Positions 9,438-18,369 of a DNA stretch of 64,000 nucleotides are shown piece by piece (within the stretch, counting starts at the first letter, position 1; every line of letters begins with the position of its first letter). Source of the stretch: Methylobacter tundripaludum SV96 (GTDB lineage Bacteria; Pseudomonadota; Gammaproteobacteria; Methylococcales; Methylomonadaceae); assembly GCF_000190755.2 (NCBI RefSeq), contig NZ_JH109153.1:991872-1055871 (forward strand). The letters run 5' to 3'. The translations under genes were made by a program, and so were the position numbers. The notes under the pieces are model-generated. The model searched no databases and was not told the origin of the DNA. It saw only the letters and a program-made list of their open reading frames with translations.

Positions 9438-11350
9438 TGTGCGGAATCTGTGGAAAACTGAATTTTAATCGGCAAAACCCCGTTGGTCAGGGTCTCCTCC
9501 GCCAAATGATGGATATGATTCAACATCGAGGGCCGGACGGAAGCGGTGAGTTCCTGTCGGGACCTGTTGGCTTGGGCCACCGCCGATTGAGTATCATCGA
9601 TCTGGACACGGGAGGACAGCCTATGTCTAACGAAGATGGCACGGTGTGGGTGGTTTACAATGGAGAGATCTACAACTTCCACGAGCTGCGGACCGAGCTT
9701 GAAGAGAAAGGCCATCACTTCAAATCCACAACGGATACCGAGGTCATCGTTCACTTATATGAGGAGCTGGGCGATCAATGCGTGGCTCGACTTCGCGGCA
9801 TGTTTGCCTTTGCCCTTTGGGATGAGCGTAAACAGCGTCTGCTTTTGGCGCGCGATCGTGTTGGCGTAAAACCTCTTTACTATACTAATACCGGTAAATC
9901 CCTGATTTTCGCTTCTGAAATAAAATCGCTCCTCGTCGACCCGGACGTCGAGCGGCGGGTCAATCCGCACGCCATAGACCGGTTTCTTACCTACTATTAT
10001 CTGCCGGGAAATGAAACGTTGTTCGACGGCATCTTTAAATTGGATCCCGGCCATTACCTCACCGTACAGGACGGGCGGACATCGGTAGAACAGTATTGGG
10101 ATTTGCGCTTTGAAATACCGCCCTGCCCCCCTAGCTTCGATGAGGCTGTCGATGTTCTGCGGGAATTACTTAGCCGCACTGTGAAGGATCACATGATCAG
10201 CGATGTACCCGTGGGTGTGCTGTTAAGCGGCGGCGTGGATTCTACAGGGATACTGAGTTACGCGACTCAGCACGCGGATAGGCCGATGCATACGTTTACC
10301 ATGGGTTTCAGCGGCGCAAATTTTCAGGATGAGCGGCCCTATGCTAAATTGGCCTCGCAAAAATTCGGGACGATTCATCATGAAATCTCGATGTCCGCCA
10401 ATGATTTTCGCGAGTTTCTTCCCAAGTATGTCTGGCACATGGAAGAGCCGGTCTGCGAACCTCCTGCCATAGCGCTATATTTTGTGTCGCAGCTGGCCAG
10501 GCAATCCTCAGTCAAAGTGTTATTGTCGGGTGAAGGCGGCGATGAGGCTTTTGGCGGTTATCAAACTTACCGGAATCTTCTCATCCTTGAAAAATTGAAA
10601 TCGGCCTGCGGACCGGCTAAGGGTCTCCTGCGCCTAGGATTTCAAGCTCTGGGGCATGCAGGTTATAAGCGCATCGGACAGTATGCGAATCTGGTCGAGC
10701 CAACGCTTGCCGAATATTATTTGAGCCGCACAGCAACACCTTACACGCCGTTCAACCAACGCAAGCCTGAACTTTATAACAAGGAATTTGCGGCATTTCT
10801 CGACATGCAGTCATCGGGAATACCCACACGCAGATTGTTCGAGCAGGTGAGCGATCAACCCCTGCTGAACCGCATGCTATACGTGGACACTAAGACCTGG
10901 TTACCGGACGATCTGTTGGTCAAAGCGGATAAAATGACGATGGCGGCATCGGTTGAGCTTCGGGTTCCTCTGCTCGATTACAGGGTGCTTGAATTTGCGG
11001 CCTCGCTGCCGCTGCATTACAAAGTGAACGGCTGGAAACTGAAGCGCATCCTGAAGGCGGCTTTAGTGGAAACCGTTCCCCAGGAAATTCTCAACCGGAA
11101 AAAAACAGGCTTTCCGGTCCCCTACGATGACTGGATGCGTAAGGAGATGAAGGATTTTGTATTCGACACGATATTGGCAACAAATGCGGGTCTGGATTCG
11201 TATTTTTGTAAAGAAGCGCTTACCAACCTGTTGCAATCGCACCAGAAGGGTAAAGGTTATTCCAAAGAGGTTTTCAGCTTGCTGGTGCTGGCGCTTTGGC
11301 ATCAACAATTTGCCGGTCTGTCACCATCCCCGTTTGAGTCGGTAAATTGA
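9437..11350 (+). CDS. asnB: Asparagine synthase (glutamine-hydrolysing) type amidotransferase
   Basis: A 637-residue class II amidotransferase. After the initiator Met comes the nucleophile Cys2 (MCGICGK), with RGPDGSG and GHRRLSIIDL in the glutaminase domain (to ~200). The synthetase domain has the PP-loop ATP site LLSGGVDSTG near residue 265. Known AsnB members amidate aspartate. Copies inside EPS or O-antigen loci are thought to amidate uronic acids or other carboxyl sugars, and this position, with a uronic acid pathway nearby, fits that. The TTG of the next membrane protein overlaps its stop. Confidence 0.87.
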   Translation: MCGICGKLNFNRQNPVGQGLLRQMMDMIQHRGPDGSGEFLSGPVGLGHRRLSIIDLDTGGQPMSNEDGTVWVVYNGEIYNFHELRTELEEKGHHFKSTTDTEVIVHLYEELGDQCVARLRGMFAFALWDERKQRLLLARDRVGVKPLYYTNTGKSLIFASEIKSLLVDPDVERRVNPHAIDRFLTYYYLPGNETLFDGIFKLDPGHYLTVQDGRTSVEQYWDLRFEIPPCPPSFDEAVDVLRELLSRTVKDHMISDVPVGVLLSGGVDSTGILSYATQHADRPMHTFTMGFSGANFQDERPYAKLASQKFGTIHHEISMSANDFREFLPKYVWHMEEPVCEPPAIALYFVSQLARQSSVKVLLSGEGGDEAFGGYQTYRNLLILEKLKSACGPAKGLLRLGFQALGHAGYKRIGQYANLVEPTLAEYYLSRTATPYTPFNQRKPELYNKEFAAFLDMQSSGIPTRRLFEQVSDQPLLNRMLYVDTKTWLPDDLLVKADKMTMAASVELRVPLLDYRVLEFAASLPLHYKVNGWKLKRILKAALVETVPQEILNRKKTGFPVPYDDWMRKEMKDFVFDTILATNAGLDSYFCKEALTNLLQSHQKGKGYSKEVFSLLVLALWHQQFAGLSPSPFESVN

Positions 11351-12663
11351 ACGCTATAGGATTGCTATTCACATTAGTCGTCAGCGCATTTCTCCTCGTT
11401 TTGCCGAGAAGATTGGCCGCTATTCCTTTGTTGATTGGCGCTGCTTATATGACTCGTGGTCAGGTGCTGGAAATCGGGCCTGCGCATTTTACTGTGGTGC
11501 GGATTCTGGTGACGGTCGGTATTTTACGCGTCCTGTTAAAGGGGGAACGGATTGCAAACGGCATGAATCAAGTGGATCGATGGCTTGTTCTCTGGGCCGT
11601 TTTTTTAATTGCCAGCAGCATTTTCCATACCTCCGATGCATGGGTTTTCCGGATAGGTCTCATGTGGAGCGAAGTGGGATGCTATTTTTTATTCAGGGTT
11701 TTTATTCAAGACGCGAAAGACGTTGAGCAAATTTTCAAAGCGCTGTGTGTTGCTTTGGTGCCGATCGCGGTGCTCATGCTGTTGGAAAAAGCCACCGGGA
11801 AGAATTTCTTTTCAATTTTAGGTGGAGTAGAAGAAGTCGCCACTTTCCGTAATGGACATTTTCGTGCTTCCGGACCATTCTCTCACCCGATCTTGGCTGG
11901 AGTTGTGGGCGCCACATGTTTCCCGATGGCTCTGTATTTGTGGAAAAGTCACCGCAAGCACGCAGTGCTGGGATTGTTTTCTGCCGGGGGCATCATCTTT
12001 GCCAGCACTTCGAGCGGCCCCATCATGATGCTTCTTTTCATCCTATTCGGATTGGCTCTTTGGAAAGTCCGTGATCATTTACGCTCGATCCGTTGGCTCG
12101 CCTTAACAGCGATTGTCGCCTTGGACGCGGTCATGAAAGACCCTGTGTACTTTCTGATGGCGCGAATTGACATTTCCGGCGGCAGCACCGGCTATCATCG
12201 GGCGCAGCTGATTCGGTCGTCCATTGAGCATTTGGATGAATGGTGGTTAGCAGGTACCGACTATACACGGCATTGGATGGCGACAGGCATATTCGCTAAC
12301 GCTAATCATACCGACATTACCAATCACTTGCTGGGGATAGGTGTGATGGGGGGGCTGCCGTCTATGTTTCTATTTATCATGGTTCTGGTTGCCGGGTTCG
12401 GTAAAGTAGGAAAAACGCTGCGGGAGAATGAAAGTGCTTCGATGGAACAGAGGCTTCTCATCTGGACATTAGGAGCGATTTTGTTTGGACATGTGTGGAA
12501 CTTCTGGTCGATTTCCCTCTTCGACCAATCAGTTGTTTTCTTTTACCTTATTTTGGCCGGTATTAGTGCCGTTCAGGTTGCAAAGCCATTTGCCGTCAAT
12601 GTGGAGGTCAAACAGTCAGTCGGCCGCATGAGACAATCACGCTATGTATCGAGGTTGGGATGA
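11347..12663 (+). CDS. O-antigen polymerase/ligase-like multi-spanning membrane protein
   Basis: A 438-residue, strongly hydrophobic protein with about ten predicted membrane segments. A TTG at 11347 overlaps the asnB stop and gives a first helix (LLFTLVVSAFLLVL); no well-placed ATG was found nearby. A periplasmic loop around 270-330 (SGGSTGYHRAQLIRSSIEHL, AGTDYTRHW, NANHTDITNHLLG) resembles the large loop of Wzy/WaaL proteins. It is the best candidate in the window for the polymerase that joins repeat units in the periplasm. Sequence divergence in this family is high, so Wzy and ligase cannot be separated. Confidence 0.7.
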   Translation: MNAIGLLFTLVVSAFLLVLPRRLAAIPLLIGAAYMTRGQVLEIGPAHFTVVRILVTVGILRVLLKGERIANGMNQVDRWLVLWAVFLIASSIFHTSDAWVFRIGLMWSEVGCYFLFRVFIQDAKDVEQIFKALCVALVPIAVLMLLEKATGKNFFSILGGVEEVATFRNGHFRASGPFSHPILAGVVGATCFPMALYLWKSHRKHAVLGLFSAGGIIFASTSSGPIMMLLFILFGLALWKVRDHLRSIRWLALTAIVALDAVMKDPVYFLMARIDISGGSTGYHRAQLIRSSIEHLDEWWLAGTDYTRHWMATGIFANANHTDITNHLLGIGVMGGLPSMFLFIMVLVAGFGKVGKTLRENESASMEQRLLIWTLGAILFGHVWNFWSISLFDQSVVFFYLILAGISAVQVAKPFAVNVEVKQSVGRMRQSRYVSRLG

Positions 12664-12854
12664 AAAAACGAAATAAAGGAGGGATCGGACAACAGAAGAC
12701 TCATGCCTTGTGGAGACTCACTCAGCGAGTAAATCTCTCTGCAAAAACGTGTTGGATTAAGCGCTTGATTCCACGGTTAAGCACCGCGTATCCTGGCTTC
12801 CCTTCGGATAGCGCTGCCGGTTCAATCCCTAATATAGGGTTCCCCTTTTACTGA
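12660..12854 (+). CDS. Hypothetical 64-residue protein
   Basis: The ATG overlaps the stop of the polymerase-like gene (ATGA at 12660) and has GAGGTTGGG just before it, so translation by coupling is possible. The product (MKKRNKGGIGQQ start, 64 residues) is basic at its N-terminus, has no clear membrane helix and resembles nothing I recognise. It may be a small locus-specific protein or a chance frame. Confidence 0.35.
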   Translation: MKKRNKGGIGQQKTHALWRLTQRVNLSAKTCWIKRLIPRLSTAYPGFPSDSAAGSIPNIGFPFY

Positions 12855-12877
12855 ATCTACTCGGAGAGTACTCAATC

Positions 12878-13816
12878 ATGAAATCAATTTCTGTCATCAT
12901 AGTTAGTTGGAATGCCCGCGACTATTTGCGGGATTGTCTGAATTCGATTCGTCAAACAGGTGCGTCCTGCGTACAAGAAGTGATTGTGGTCGATAATGCC
13001 TCCAAAGACGGCTCGCCGGAAATGGTGGAGAAAGAATTTCCGGAGGTCACCTTAATTCGCGCCGGGGCAAATCTTGGCTTTGCACGGGCAAACAATCTGG
13101 CCATGAAGTGCGCCAAAGGATCCATGTACGCACTGGTGAATTCGGATGTGATTATCCACCCAGGCTGCCTGCAAACACTTGCCTCATTTCTTGATCAGCA
13201 TAATGACGTCGGTTTGGTTGGTCCCCGGGTCATCGGAGGCGACGGCAACTTGCAGCGGACGTGCCGTAAGGTGCCGACCGTTTGGAATACGGCATGCAGG
13301 ATACTGGCGCTAGACCGGATTTTTCCGGACTGGCAGCTGTTTTCGGGTTTTGAGGTGCCGCATCGGAACCATGCCAAATGCATGGAAGCGGAGGTATTGA
13401 GCGGTTGTTTCTGCGTGGCAAGAAAACAGGCAGTGGATGAGGTCGACGGCATGGATGAGCAGTTCTTTTTCTATGGTGAGGACATCGATTGGTGTAAACG
13501 TTTCCGGGATGCCGGATGGAAAGTGATGTTCGTGCCCGAAGCTACGGCGACACATTTTGGCGGTGCCAGCACATCAAACGCGCCGCTCCGTTACAGTATT
13601 GAAATACTGCGCGCCACATTGAAGTATTGGCGGAAGCATCACGGAATTGCCGGTCATATTGTTTGCTACTTGCTCATACTGGCGCATCATGGCTCTCGAT
13701 TACTGACTCGCGGCGTGAAGCGAAGCTTGGGCATGGGGAGCTCTATTGACAGCCGTCACAAGCTTAAGGAAGACACTGTGTGCTTGCGCTGGCTGTTGAC
13801 CGGTAAAGGGATCTAG
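12878..13816 (+). CDS. Family 2 glycosyltransferase (rhamnosyltransferase-like)
   Basis: A 312-residue protein with GGAGAG about 10 bases before the ATG. It starts SISVIIVSWNARDYLRDCL, then VIVVDNASKDGSPEM, NLGFARANN and LVNSDVIIHPG (the DxD-like site), all typical of the WbbL/rhamnosyltransferase branch of GT2. The FFYGEDIDWCKR segment near residue 200 is the usual catalytic region. It should add one sugar, possibly rhamnose or another 6-deoxy sugar, to the lipid-linked repeat unit in the cytoplasm. The donor is not determinable here. Confidence 0.87.
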   Translation: MKSISVIIVSWNARDYLRDCLNSIRQTGASCVQEVIVVDNASKDGSPEMVEKEFPEVTLIRAGANLGFARANNLAMKCAKGSMYALVNSDVIIHPGCLQTLASFLDQHNDVGLVGPRVIGGDGNLQRTCRKVPTVWNTACRILALDRIFPDWQLFSGFEVPHRNHAKCMEAEVLSGCFCVARKQAVDEVDGMDEQFFFYGEDIDWCKRFRDAGWKVMFVPEATATHFGGASTSNAPLRYSIEILRATLKYWRKHHGIAGHIVCYLLILAHHGSRLLTRGVKRSLGMGSSIDSRHKLKEDTVCLRWLLTGKGI

Positions 13817-13874
13817 CGCGGTAATCGGATTACCCAAAGCAGCCTAAAAAAATTCTTCAGAGAGGCCTTTTAAA

Positions 13875-15464
13875 ATGACAAAGCTTTACCACATTCAAAT
13901 TTCTCCGCATTTTAAATCCCCACCCGGAACGGAATTATTTTCCATCCTGGAGCAGTTATTACCGATAAACTTTATTTTCGGCGCACAAGACGGCATTGAA
14001 GCGGATGGTGCAATTGTTATCGATGACAGCGCCGACAAAGATGCGGCCGGCGTCCCCCGTATAAGCCTGTCGTCACCTGCCGAGCCAGCGAACAAATCTC
14101 CGCAAATTGAGACTGAAGTGGAATTTGCGAATGACCCAGACGTGCCGTTTCCGTTTCGAGGCCGCAGGGTAAACACCAAACTGGCGCAGGTCGAGTCTGT
14201 TCTTGCTGCGCGTCCCGATGAAACGGTTCTCGCGTCCAGCAAGCGGGGGCCGATTTGGGTACTGTCCAAAGTCGGTGGAGTAAAGCATTTCAGATCGGCT
14301 TTGCCTCTCCCGCACATCTCTACTGAAGAAAATTTCAACGATGTCTTTAATGGGGAATGCTTCCTGGAAATGCTTGTGCTGTTGCAATTCGTTCGTGAAA
14401 TCACTGCAAATACGGCTTATCAGAATGCACCCTTGCGGGCGGGGTTTATCATAGATGACCCAAACCTGCATTGGCCGCGATATGGCTTTGTTGATTATCG
14501 TGAGATTATTGCTCATGCGCAAAAAGAGAACTACCACGTTTCTTTCGCCACTATTCCACTTGATACATGGTTCACACATGCGGCAACCGCCGACCTCTTT
14601 CGAGCGAATTCGCAGTGGCTTTCGTTATTGATTCACGGGAACGACCATGCAAAAAAGGAACTGGCGCGGAATTACTCGGAAGCAATGCGGAAGGGCCTAC
14701 TGCAACAGGCAATTCAACGCATTAAACGCCTGGAGCGGAAAACTAATATTCACGTTTGCCGGGTGATGGTGCCGCCGCATGGCGCTTGCTCGGATGCAAT
14801 GTTGGCTGAGCTTTCAAAGTGTGGATTTGAATCGGCTTGCATTTCGACAGGGTCCTTGCGCGCACATAACCAAGACAAGCCGTGGACAAAAACTCTGGGC
14901 TTTTTTCCTGCTGAGATCATTCAGGACTGCCCGGTTCTCCCGCGATGGGGATTGACCAGCAATGTCAAAAACTCGCTGCTGCTTGCCGCCTATCTTGGTC
15001 AGCCGATGATCCTTAGAGGACATCACCAGGATTTGAAAGACGGGGGGGCGGTATTCGATGAATACGCACGATTCATCAATGGCTTGGGAAACGTATTCTG
15101 GTCAAACATGACCGACCTGAGCAGGCTTAGCTATCTATGGCGGATGGAAGGAACAACATGCCTCGTAAAACCGCTGGGGAGGAGCATCGCCTTTGAGCTT
15201 CCAAACGAGGCAACAAAAATCGTAATCGAAAGTCCCGAATCAATTGATAATTGTACTTGGCAAACGACTTCTGCCGATGGATTTCAACGCAAAATAATGT
15301 CGGGCGAGCATCTGCTTTTGTTGAAGGAAATGGGTTCTAAAATCCTCATTGAGCGCGCGCCCCCCTCCTCCCCTTGCGTTAAAGCAAGCCTCAAGCCGAC
15401 AGGAGTGCCACTCATTTTACGCCGTTTACTGACCGAGGCTAGAGATCGTTTGTTAGTGTTGTAG
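13875..15464 (+). CDS. Polysaccharide deacetylase (NodB)-like protein with N- and C-terminal extensions
   Basis: A 529-residue protein with no signal peptide. The central part (~190-400) resembles a NodB-type barrel. AGFIIDDPNLHW carries a DD pair near residue 194 where the metal-binding Asp is expected. LLIHGNDHAKKELAR gives an HxxxH metal pair near residue 256, and MVPPHGACSDAML resembles the next conserved loop. The ~180-residue N-terminal part and the ~130-residue tail match nothing I recognise. It may remove acetyl groups from a sugar or be a non-catalytic relative. It stands in the glycosyltransferase run, so a role in polymer modification is likely. Confidence in the fold is moderate. 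Confidence 0.6.
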   Translation: MTKLYHIQISPHFKSPPGTELFSILEQLLPINFIFGAQDGIEADGAIVIDDSADKDAAGVPRISLSSPAEPANKSPQIETEVEFANDPDVPFPFRGRRVNTKLAQVESVLAARPDETVLASSKRGPIWVLSKVGGVKHFRSALPLPHISTEENFNDVFNGECFLEMLVLLQFVREITANTAYQNAPLRAGFIIDDPNLHWPRYGFVDYREIIAHAQKENYHVSFATIPLDTWFTHAATADLFRANSQWLSLLIHGNDHAKKELARNYSEAMRKGLLQQAIQRIKRLERKTNIHVCRVMVPPHGACSDAMLAELSKCGFESACISTGSLRAHNQDKPWTKTLGFFPAEIIQDCPVLPRWGLTSNVKNSLLLAAYLGQPMILRGHHQDLKDGGAVFDEYARFINGLGNVFWSNMTDLSRLSYLWRMEGTTCLVKPLGRSIAFELPNEATKIVIESPESIDNCTWQTTSADGFQRKIMSGEHLLLLKEMGSKILIERAPPSSPCVKASLKPTGVPLILRRLLTEARDRLLVL

Positions 15465-15771
15465 TGCTTAGAATGCTAGGTATTTGTACCAATATATTCT
15501 TTCCTGCTTTTCATATTTAATAACATCAAGTGTTTAGTTATTGTTGCTGCGACGGTTTTGTAACGGGTCAAAAATCCTACCGAATTTAAAACCTGCCTGT
15601 CATTAAATAACTGACCACCCGCTAGGCTGATGGATGGATTTCATACGCAGGTGAATCAATAATACTGTTTTTTGCCGTTAGTTATTATCGGCCGCCTATC
15701 GACACTTATTGTGCAATATACCAAGCTTGAAATTTCGGACTCAGTTTGACTAAAACTTAAAAGGAATCAAT
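15465..15771 (+). other. Gene-free stretch upstream of a dehydrogenase relic
   Basis: These 307 bases are AT-rich and hold no open frame or strong hairpin that I can support. An AAAAGGAATC ribosome site at 15759-15768 serves the relic frame that follows. A promoter may lie here, but no convincing -35/-10 pair was found. Confidence 0.5.
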
Positions 15772-16035
15772 ATGGAAATTAACATATTTGGACTGGGTTA
15801 CATCTGTATTTCGGCGGCTTGTCTTGTCACCGATGGTCACAACATGTTTACAGTGAGTCCCAACTACGCTGAAGTTGACTTAATCAACCAAAGTAACAGC
15901 CCGGTCGCCGTCACGAAAAACTCGCCGGAATACGCTAATGCACGACAACGATTATGCCCTAATCAGGCAATGATTGATTTGGTGCGTAATGAGGATGCTC
16001 TAATGGGGGAACGGTACTATGCCATCATCGGTTAG
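15772..16035 (+). pseudogene. Internally deleted UDP-/GDP-sugar 6-dehydrogenase
   Basis: An 87-residue frame that starts like a nucleotide-sugar dehydrogenase (NIFGLGYICISAACLVTDGH, EVDLINQSNSPV), the NAD-binding end of AlgD/Ugd-type enzymes. It then jumps to what looks like the family's C-terminus (RLCPNQAMIDLVRNEDAL then GERYYAIIG, where relatives end in GICW). About 340 central residues, including the catalytic Cys region, are missing, yet the frame is maintained. The glycine motif is also altered (GLGYICIS). It cannot be an active dehydrogenase. Its ribosome site survives and it overlaps the next glycosyltransferase by 17 bases, so it may persist for translational coupling. Confidence 0.65.
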
Positions 16036-17245
16036 AGTGTTGTTACTTGTCGAAAATAATTCGTACCCTTTTGATTTCCGGGTACGCAGGGAGGCGCAGG
16101 CATTACTTGAGGCCGGATACCAAGTGTCCGTTATTGCTCCTCGAGGCCCTGCTCAACCGTGGACAGAAGACATTGAAGGCGTCAGTGTCTATCGGTTCCC
16201 CGCCCCGCCCGGCGGCGTAGGAGTACTCAGCTATGCTTTTGAATTTGGCTATGCCACTTTAGCCATGTTGTTGTTAACGACATGGGTCTCGATAAGCAAA
16301 GGCGTTGACGTAATCCATGCAGCCAATCCACCCGATACGCTTTGTGTCATTGGCATCCTATTTAAATTGTTTGGAAAGCGGTTTGTGTTTGACCAACATG
16401 ACCTTGCGCCGGAGACTTATCTTTCTCGCTTTGAGCAACCGCGTGCAAACCTTATTTATAAAATTTTGTGTTTTATGGAGCGACTTTCCTACGCGGCGGC
16501 TGACGCAGTTATCGTTACCAATGAATCCTACAAGCAAGTAGCCATCAAGCGGGGAAGCAAGCATCCTGACAAGGTGTTTATTGTCCGGAATGGCCCCCCT
16601 CTTACCTACCAACCGCTGGAGCCCGATCCTGACTTGGTTCGGCGAGCAAATTATCGGATTGGATACATTGGCACTATAGGTCCGCAAGACGGAGTTGACT
16701 ACTGGCTGCGGGCTATACGCGAAATGGTATTTACTCTTGGACGACGTGACTTTCTGGCCATCATCATCGGAAGCGGGGATGCCTTAGCCGGTGTGCAAGC
16801 CTTGGCCAAGGAGTTGGAAATTGAAGCTTACGTTTTGTTTACCGGTCGCCTTTCCGAGTTCGAATCCCGTAAGCACCTTTCGGCAGTTAATGTGTGTGTG
16901 CAACCGGATCCGTTAAGTCCATTGAATGACAAATCTACTATGAACAAGTTGATGGAATATATGGCATTAGGCAAACCGACAGTCGCGTTCGACTTGGTCG
17001 AAACTCGCTTTTCCGCTCAGGATGCAGCCATTTATGTAAAACCGAACGACGAGCTGGAGTTCGCGAAGCAAGTTAGCCGGTTATTGGACAATCCGGACGA
17101 ATGCGAAAAAATGGGTGAAATTGGCCGTGATAGAGTAGCCAATGCATTGGCATGGGAATACTCGGAGCCCGAATTGATTTCCGCATATAGCGAAGGCTTG
17201 GGCTTGTCTCCAGTTGCCCTGGCCCAATCCATGAAGGTTGGGTAA
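16019..17245 (+). CDS. Family 4 glycosyltransferase
   Basis: A 408-residue GT-B glycosyltransferase. The N-terminal half has LLLVENNSYPFDFRVRREAQALLEAGY and VDVIHAANPPDTL. The C-terminal GT1-type domain has RIGYIGTIGPQDGVDYWLRA, FTGRLSE and NKLMEYMALGKPTVAFDL, where the EYMALGKP loop binds the nucleotide. The ATG at 16019 lies inside the preceding dehydrogenase relic, so translation is probably coupled. It should transfer a sugar with retention of configuration to the growing repeat unit; the substrate is unknown. Confidence 0.88.
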   Translation: MPSSVRVLLLVENNSYPFDFRVRREAQALLEAGYQVSVIAPRGPAQPWTEDIEGVSVYRFPAPPGGVGVLSYAFEFGYATLAMLLLTTWVSISKGVDVIHAANPPDTLCVIGILFKLFGKRFVFDQHDLAPETYLSRFEQPRANLIYKILCFMERLSYAAADAVIVTNESYKQVAIKRGSKHPDKVFIVRNGPPLTYQPLEPDPDLVRRANYRIGYIGTIGPQDGVDYWLRAIREMVFTLGRRDFLAIIIGSGDALAGVQALAKELEIEAYVLFTGRLSEFESRKHLSAVNVCVQPDPLSPLNDKSTMNKLMEYMALGKPTVAFDLVETRFSAQDAAIYVKPNDELEFAKQVSRLLDNPDECEKMGEIGRDRVANALAWEYSEPELISAYSEGLGLSPVALAQSMKVG

Positions 17246-17331
17246 AGCTGTTCATAATGACAACAGGAACCGGCATGCTGTGCATAGCCATGCCTGTACA
17301 TGAAAACTATTGATTAATTTAGAGGTATTGC

Positions 17332-18369
17332 ATGAGCACCGTCGATGTTGTTATACCCTGTTACAACTATGCAAGGTATTTGAGCGCCTGCGTTCATAGC
17401 GTGCTATCCCAGTGCGGCGTCAATGTTCGCGTACTCGTAATTGATGACTGTTCATCGGACAACACAGCTCAAATCGGTCAGGAACTGGCCGCGGCTGATA
17501 GCCGGGTCGAGTTCCGCAGGCACGAAGTGAACAAAGGTCACATTGCGACGTATAATGAAGGATTGATGGGCTGGTCAGCTGCCGAATACAGTGTTTTGTT
17601 ATCGGCAGACGACTTGCTGGTCCCCGGCTCGCTTAGCCGGGCGGTCCAAATTATGGATATCGACAAAAGCATTGGCTTAGTCTACGGACGTTCGCTCTAC
17701 TTCGCCCAAGAGGACGATATCCCACGCATCAAGAGTCGAGAGTGCAGCTACACCCGGTGGTTAGGAACCGAATGGCTGGAAGGTAGATGTCAAGGCGGAC
17801 ACAATGTCATTTCGTCACCCGAAGTTGTGGTGCGAGGAACCGTTCAGAGAGCCGTGGGTGGCTATCGTCCCGAACTTCCCCATACCGGCGATCTTGAGAT
17901 GTGGCTAAGGATTGCCGCAGTCTCCAATATTGCGTATGTGCGGGGCGTACCACAGGCCTACTATCGCGTACACGCGGCCAGCATGCAGCGTACCAAATAC
18001 CAAAACAAGCTAGTCGATTTACAGCAGCGCAAAGCTGCGTTCGACAGCTTCTTTCAGCACCATCAAAACGTTGTCACAGATGCCTATCGTCTCCACGATC
18101 TTGCCAACCGTGCCCTTGCACGCGAAGCTCTATGGGAAGCGTGTCGGGCGTATGATCGCAACGAAGTGGAAGAATGCGCTGCCAATGAGTTGGAGCGATT
18201 TGCAACGACAACCTATCCTAAAGTAACACCTGAGTCCGTAGCGCTCCGTCGTCGGCGATTCGTCGGACCTATTATATGTAACCGAACCCAAGTCTTCGCC
18301 ATACCGGCTATTGTGCGTCGAGTTTGCAGCTTGTTGCGACATGAGAGGTGGAAATGGCAAGGAATATGA
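17332..18369 (+). CDS. Family 2 glycosyltransferase
   Basis: A 345-residue GT-A enzyme with an AGAGGTATTG region just before the ATG. It has VDVVIPCYNYARYLSACVHSVLSQ, VLVIDDCSSDNT and LLSADDLLVPGSL (the DxD-like ADD), then GGYRPELPHTGDLEMWLRIAA, the common acceptor-side motif of the family. The C-terminal ~100 residues are an extra helical domain without a known function. The 3' end overlaps the next gene by 16 bases, so the two are probably coupled and act in the same repeat-unit assembly. Confidence 0.87.
   Translation: MSTVDVVIPCYNYARYLSACVHSVLSQCGVNVRVLVIDDCSSDNTAQIGQELAAADSRVEFRRHEVNKGHIATYNEGLMGWSAAEYSVLLSADDLLVPGSLSRAVQIMDIDKSIGLVYGRSLYFAQEDDIPRIKSRECSYTRWLGTEWLEGRCQGGHNVISSPEVVVRGTVQRAVGGYRPELPHTGDLEMWLRIAAVSNIAYVRGVPQAYYRVHAASMQRTKYQNKLVDLQQRKAAFDSFFQHHQNVVTDAYRLHDLANRALAREALWEACRAYDRNEVEECAANELERFATTTYPKVTPESVALRRRRFVGPIICNRTQVFAIPAIVRRVCSLLRHERWKWQGI

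Noticed and set aside
13821-13835. GGTAATCGGATTACC after the GT2 gene as a terminator
   Set aside because: The stem is only 5 bp with a 5-base loop and the A-rich part lies on the wrong strand for a U-tail.
17271-17300. GGCATG ... CATGCC hairpin before the GT2 gene at 17332
   Set aside because: Six-bp stem with no T run; too weak to list as a terminator.
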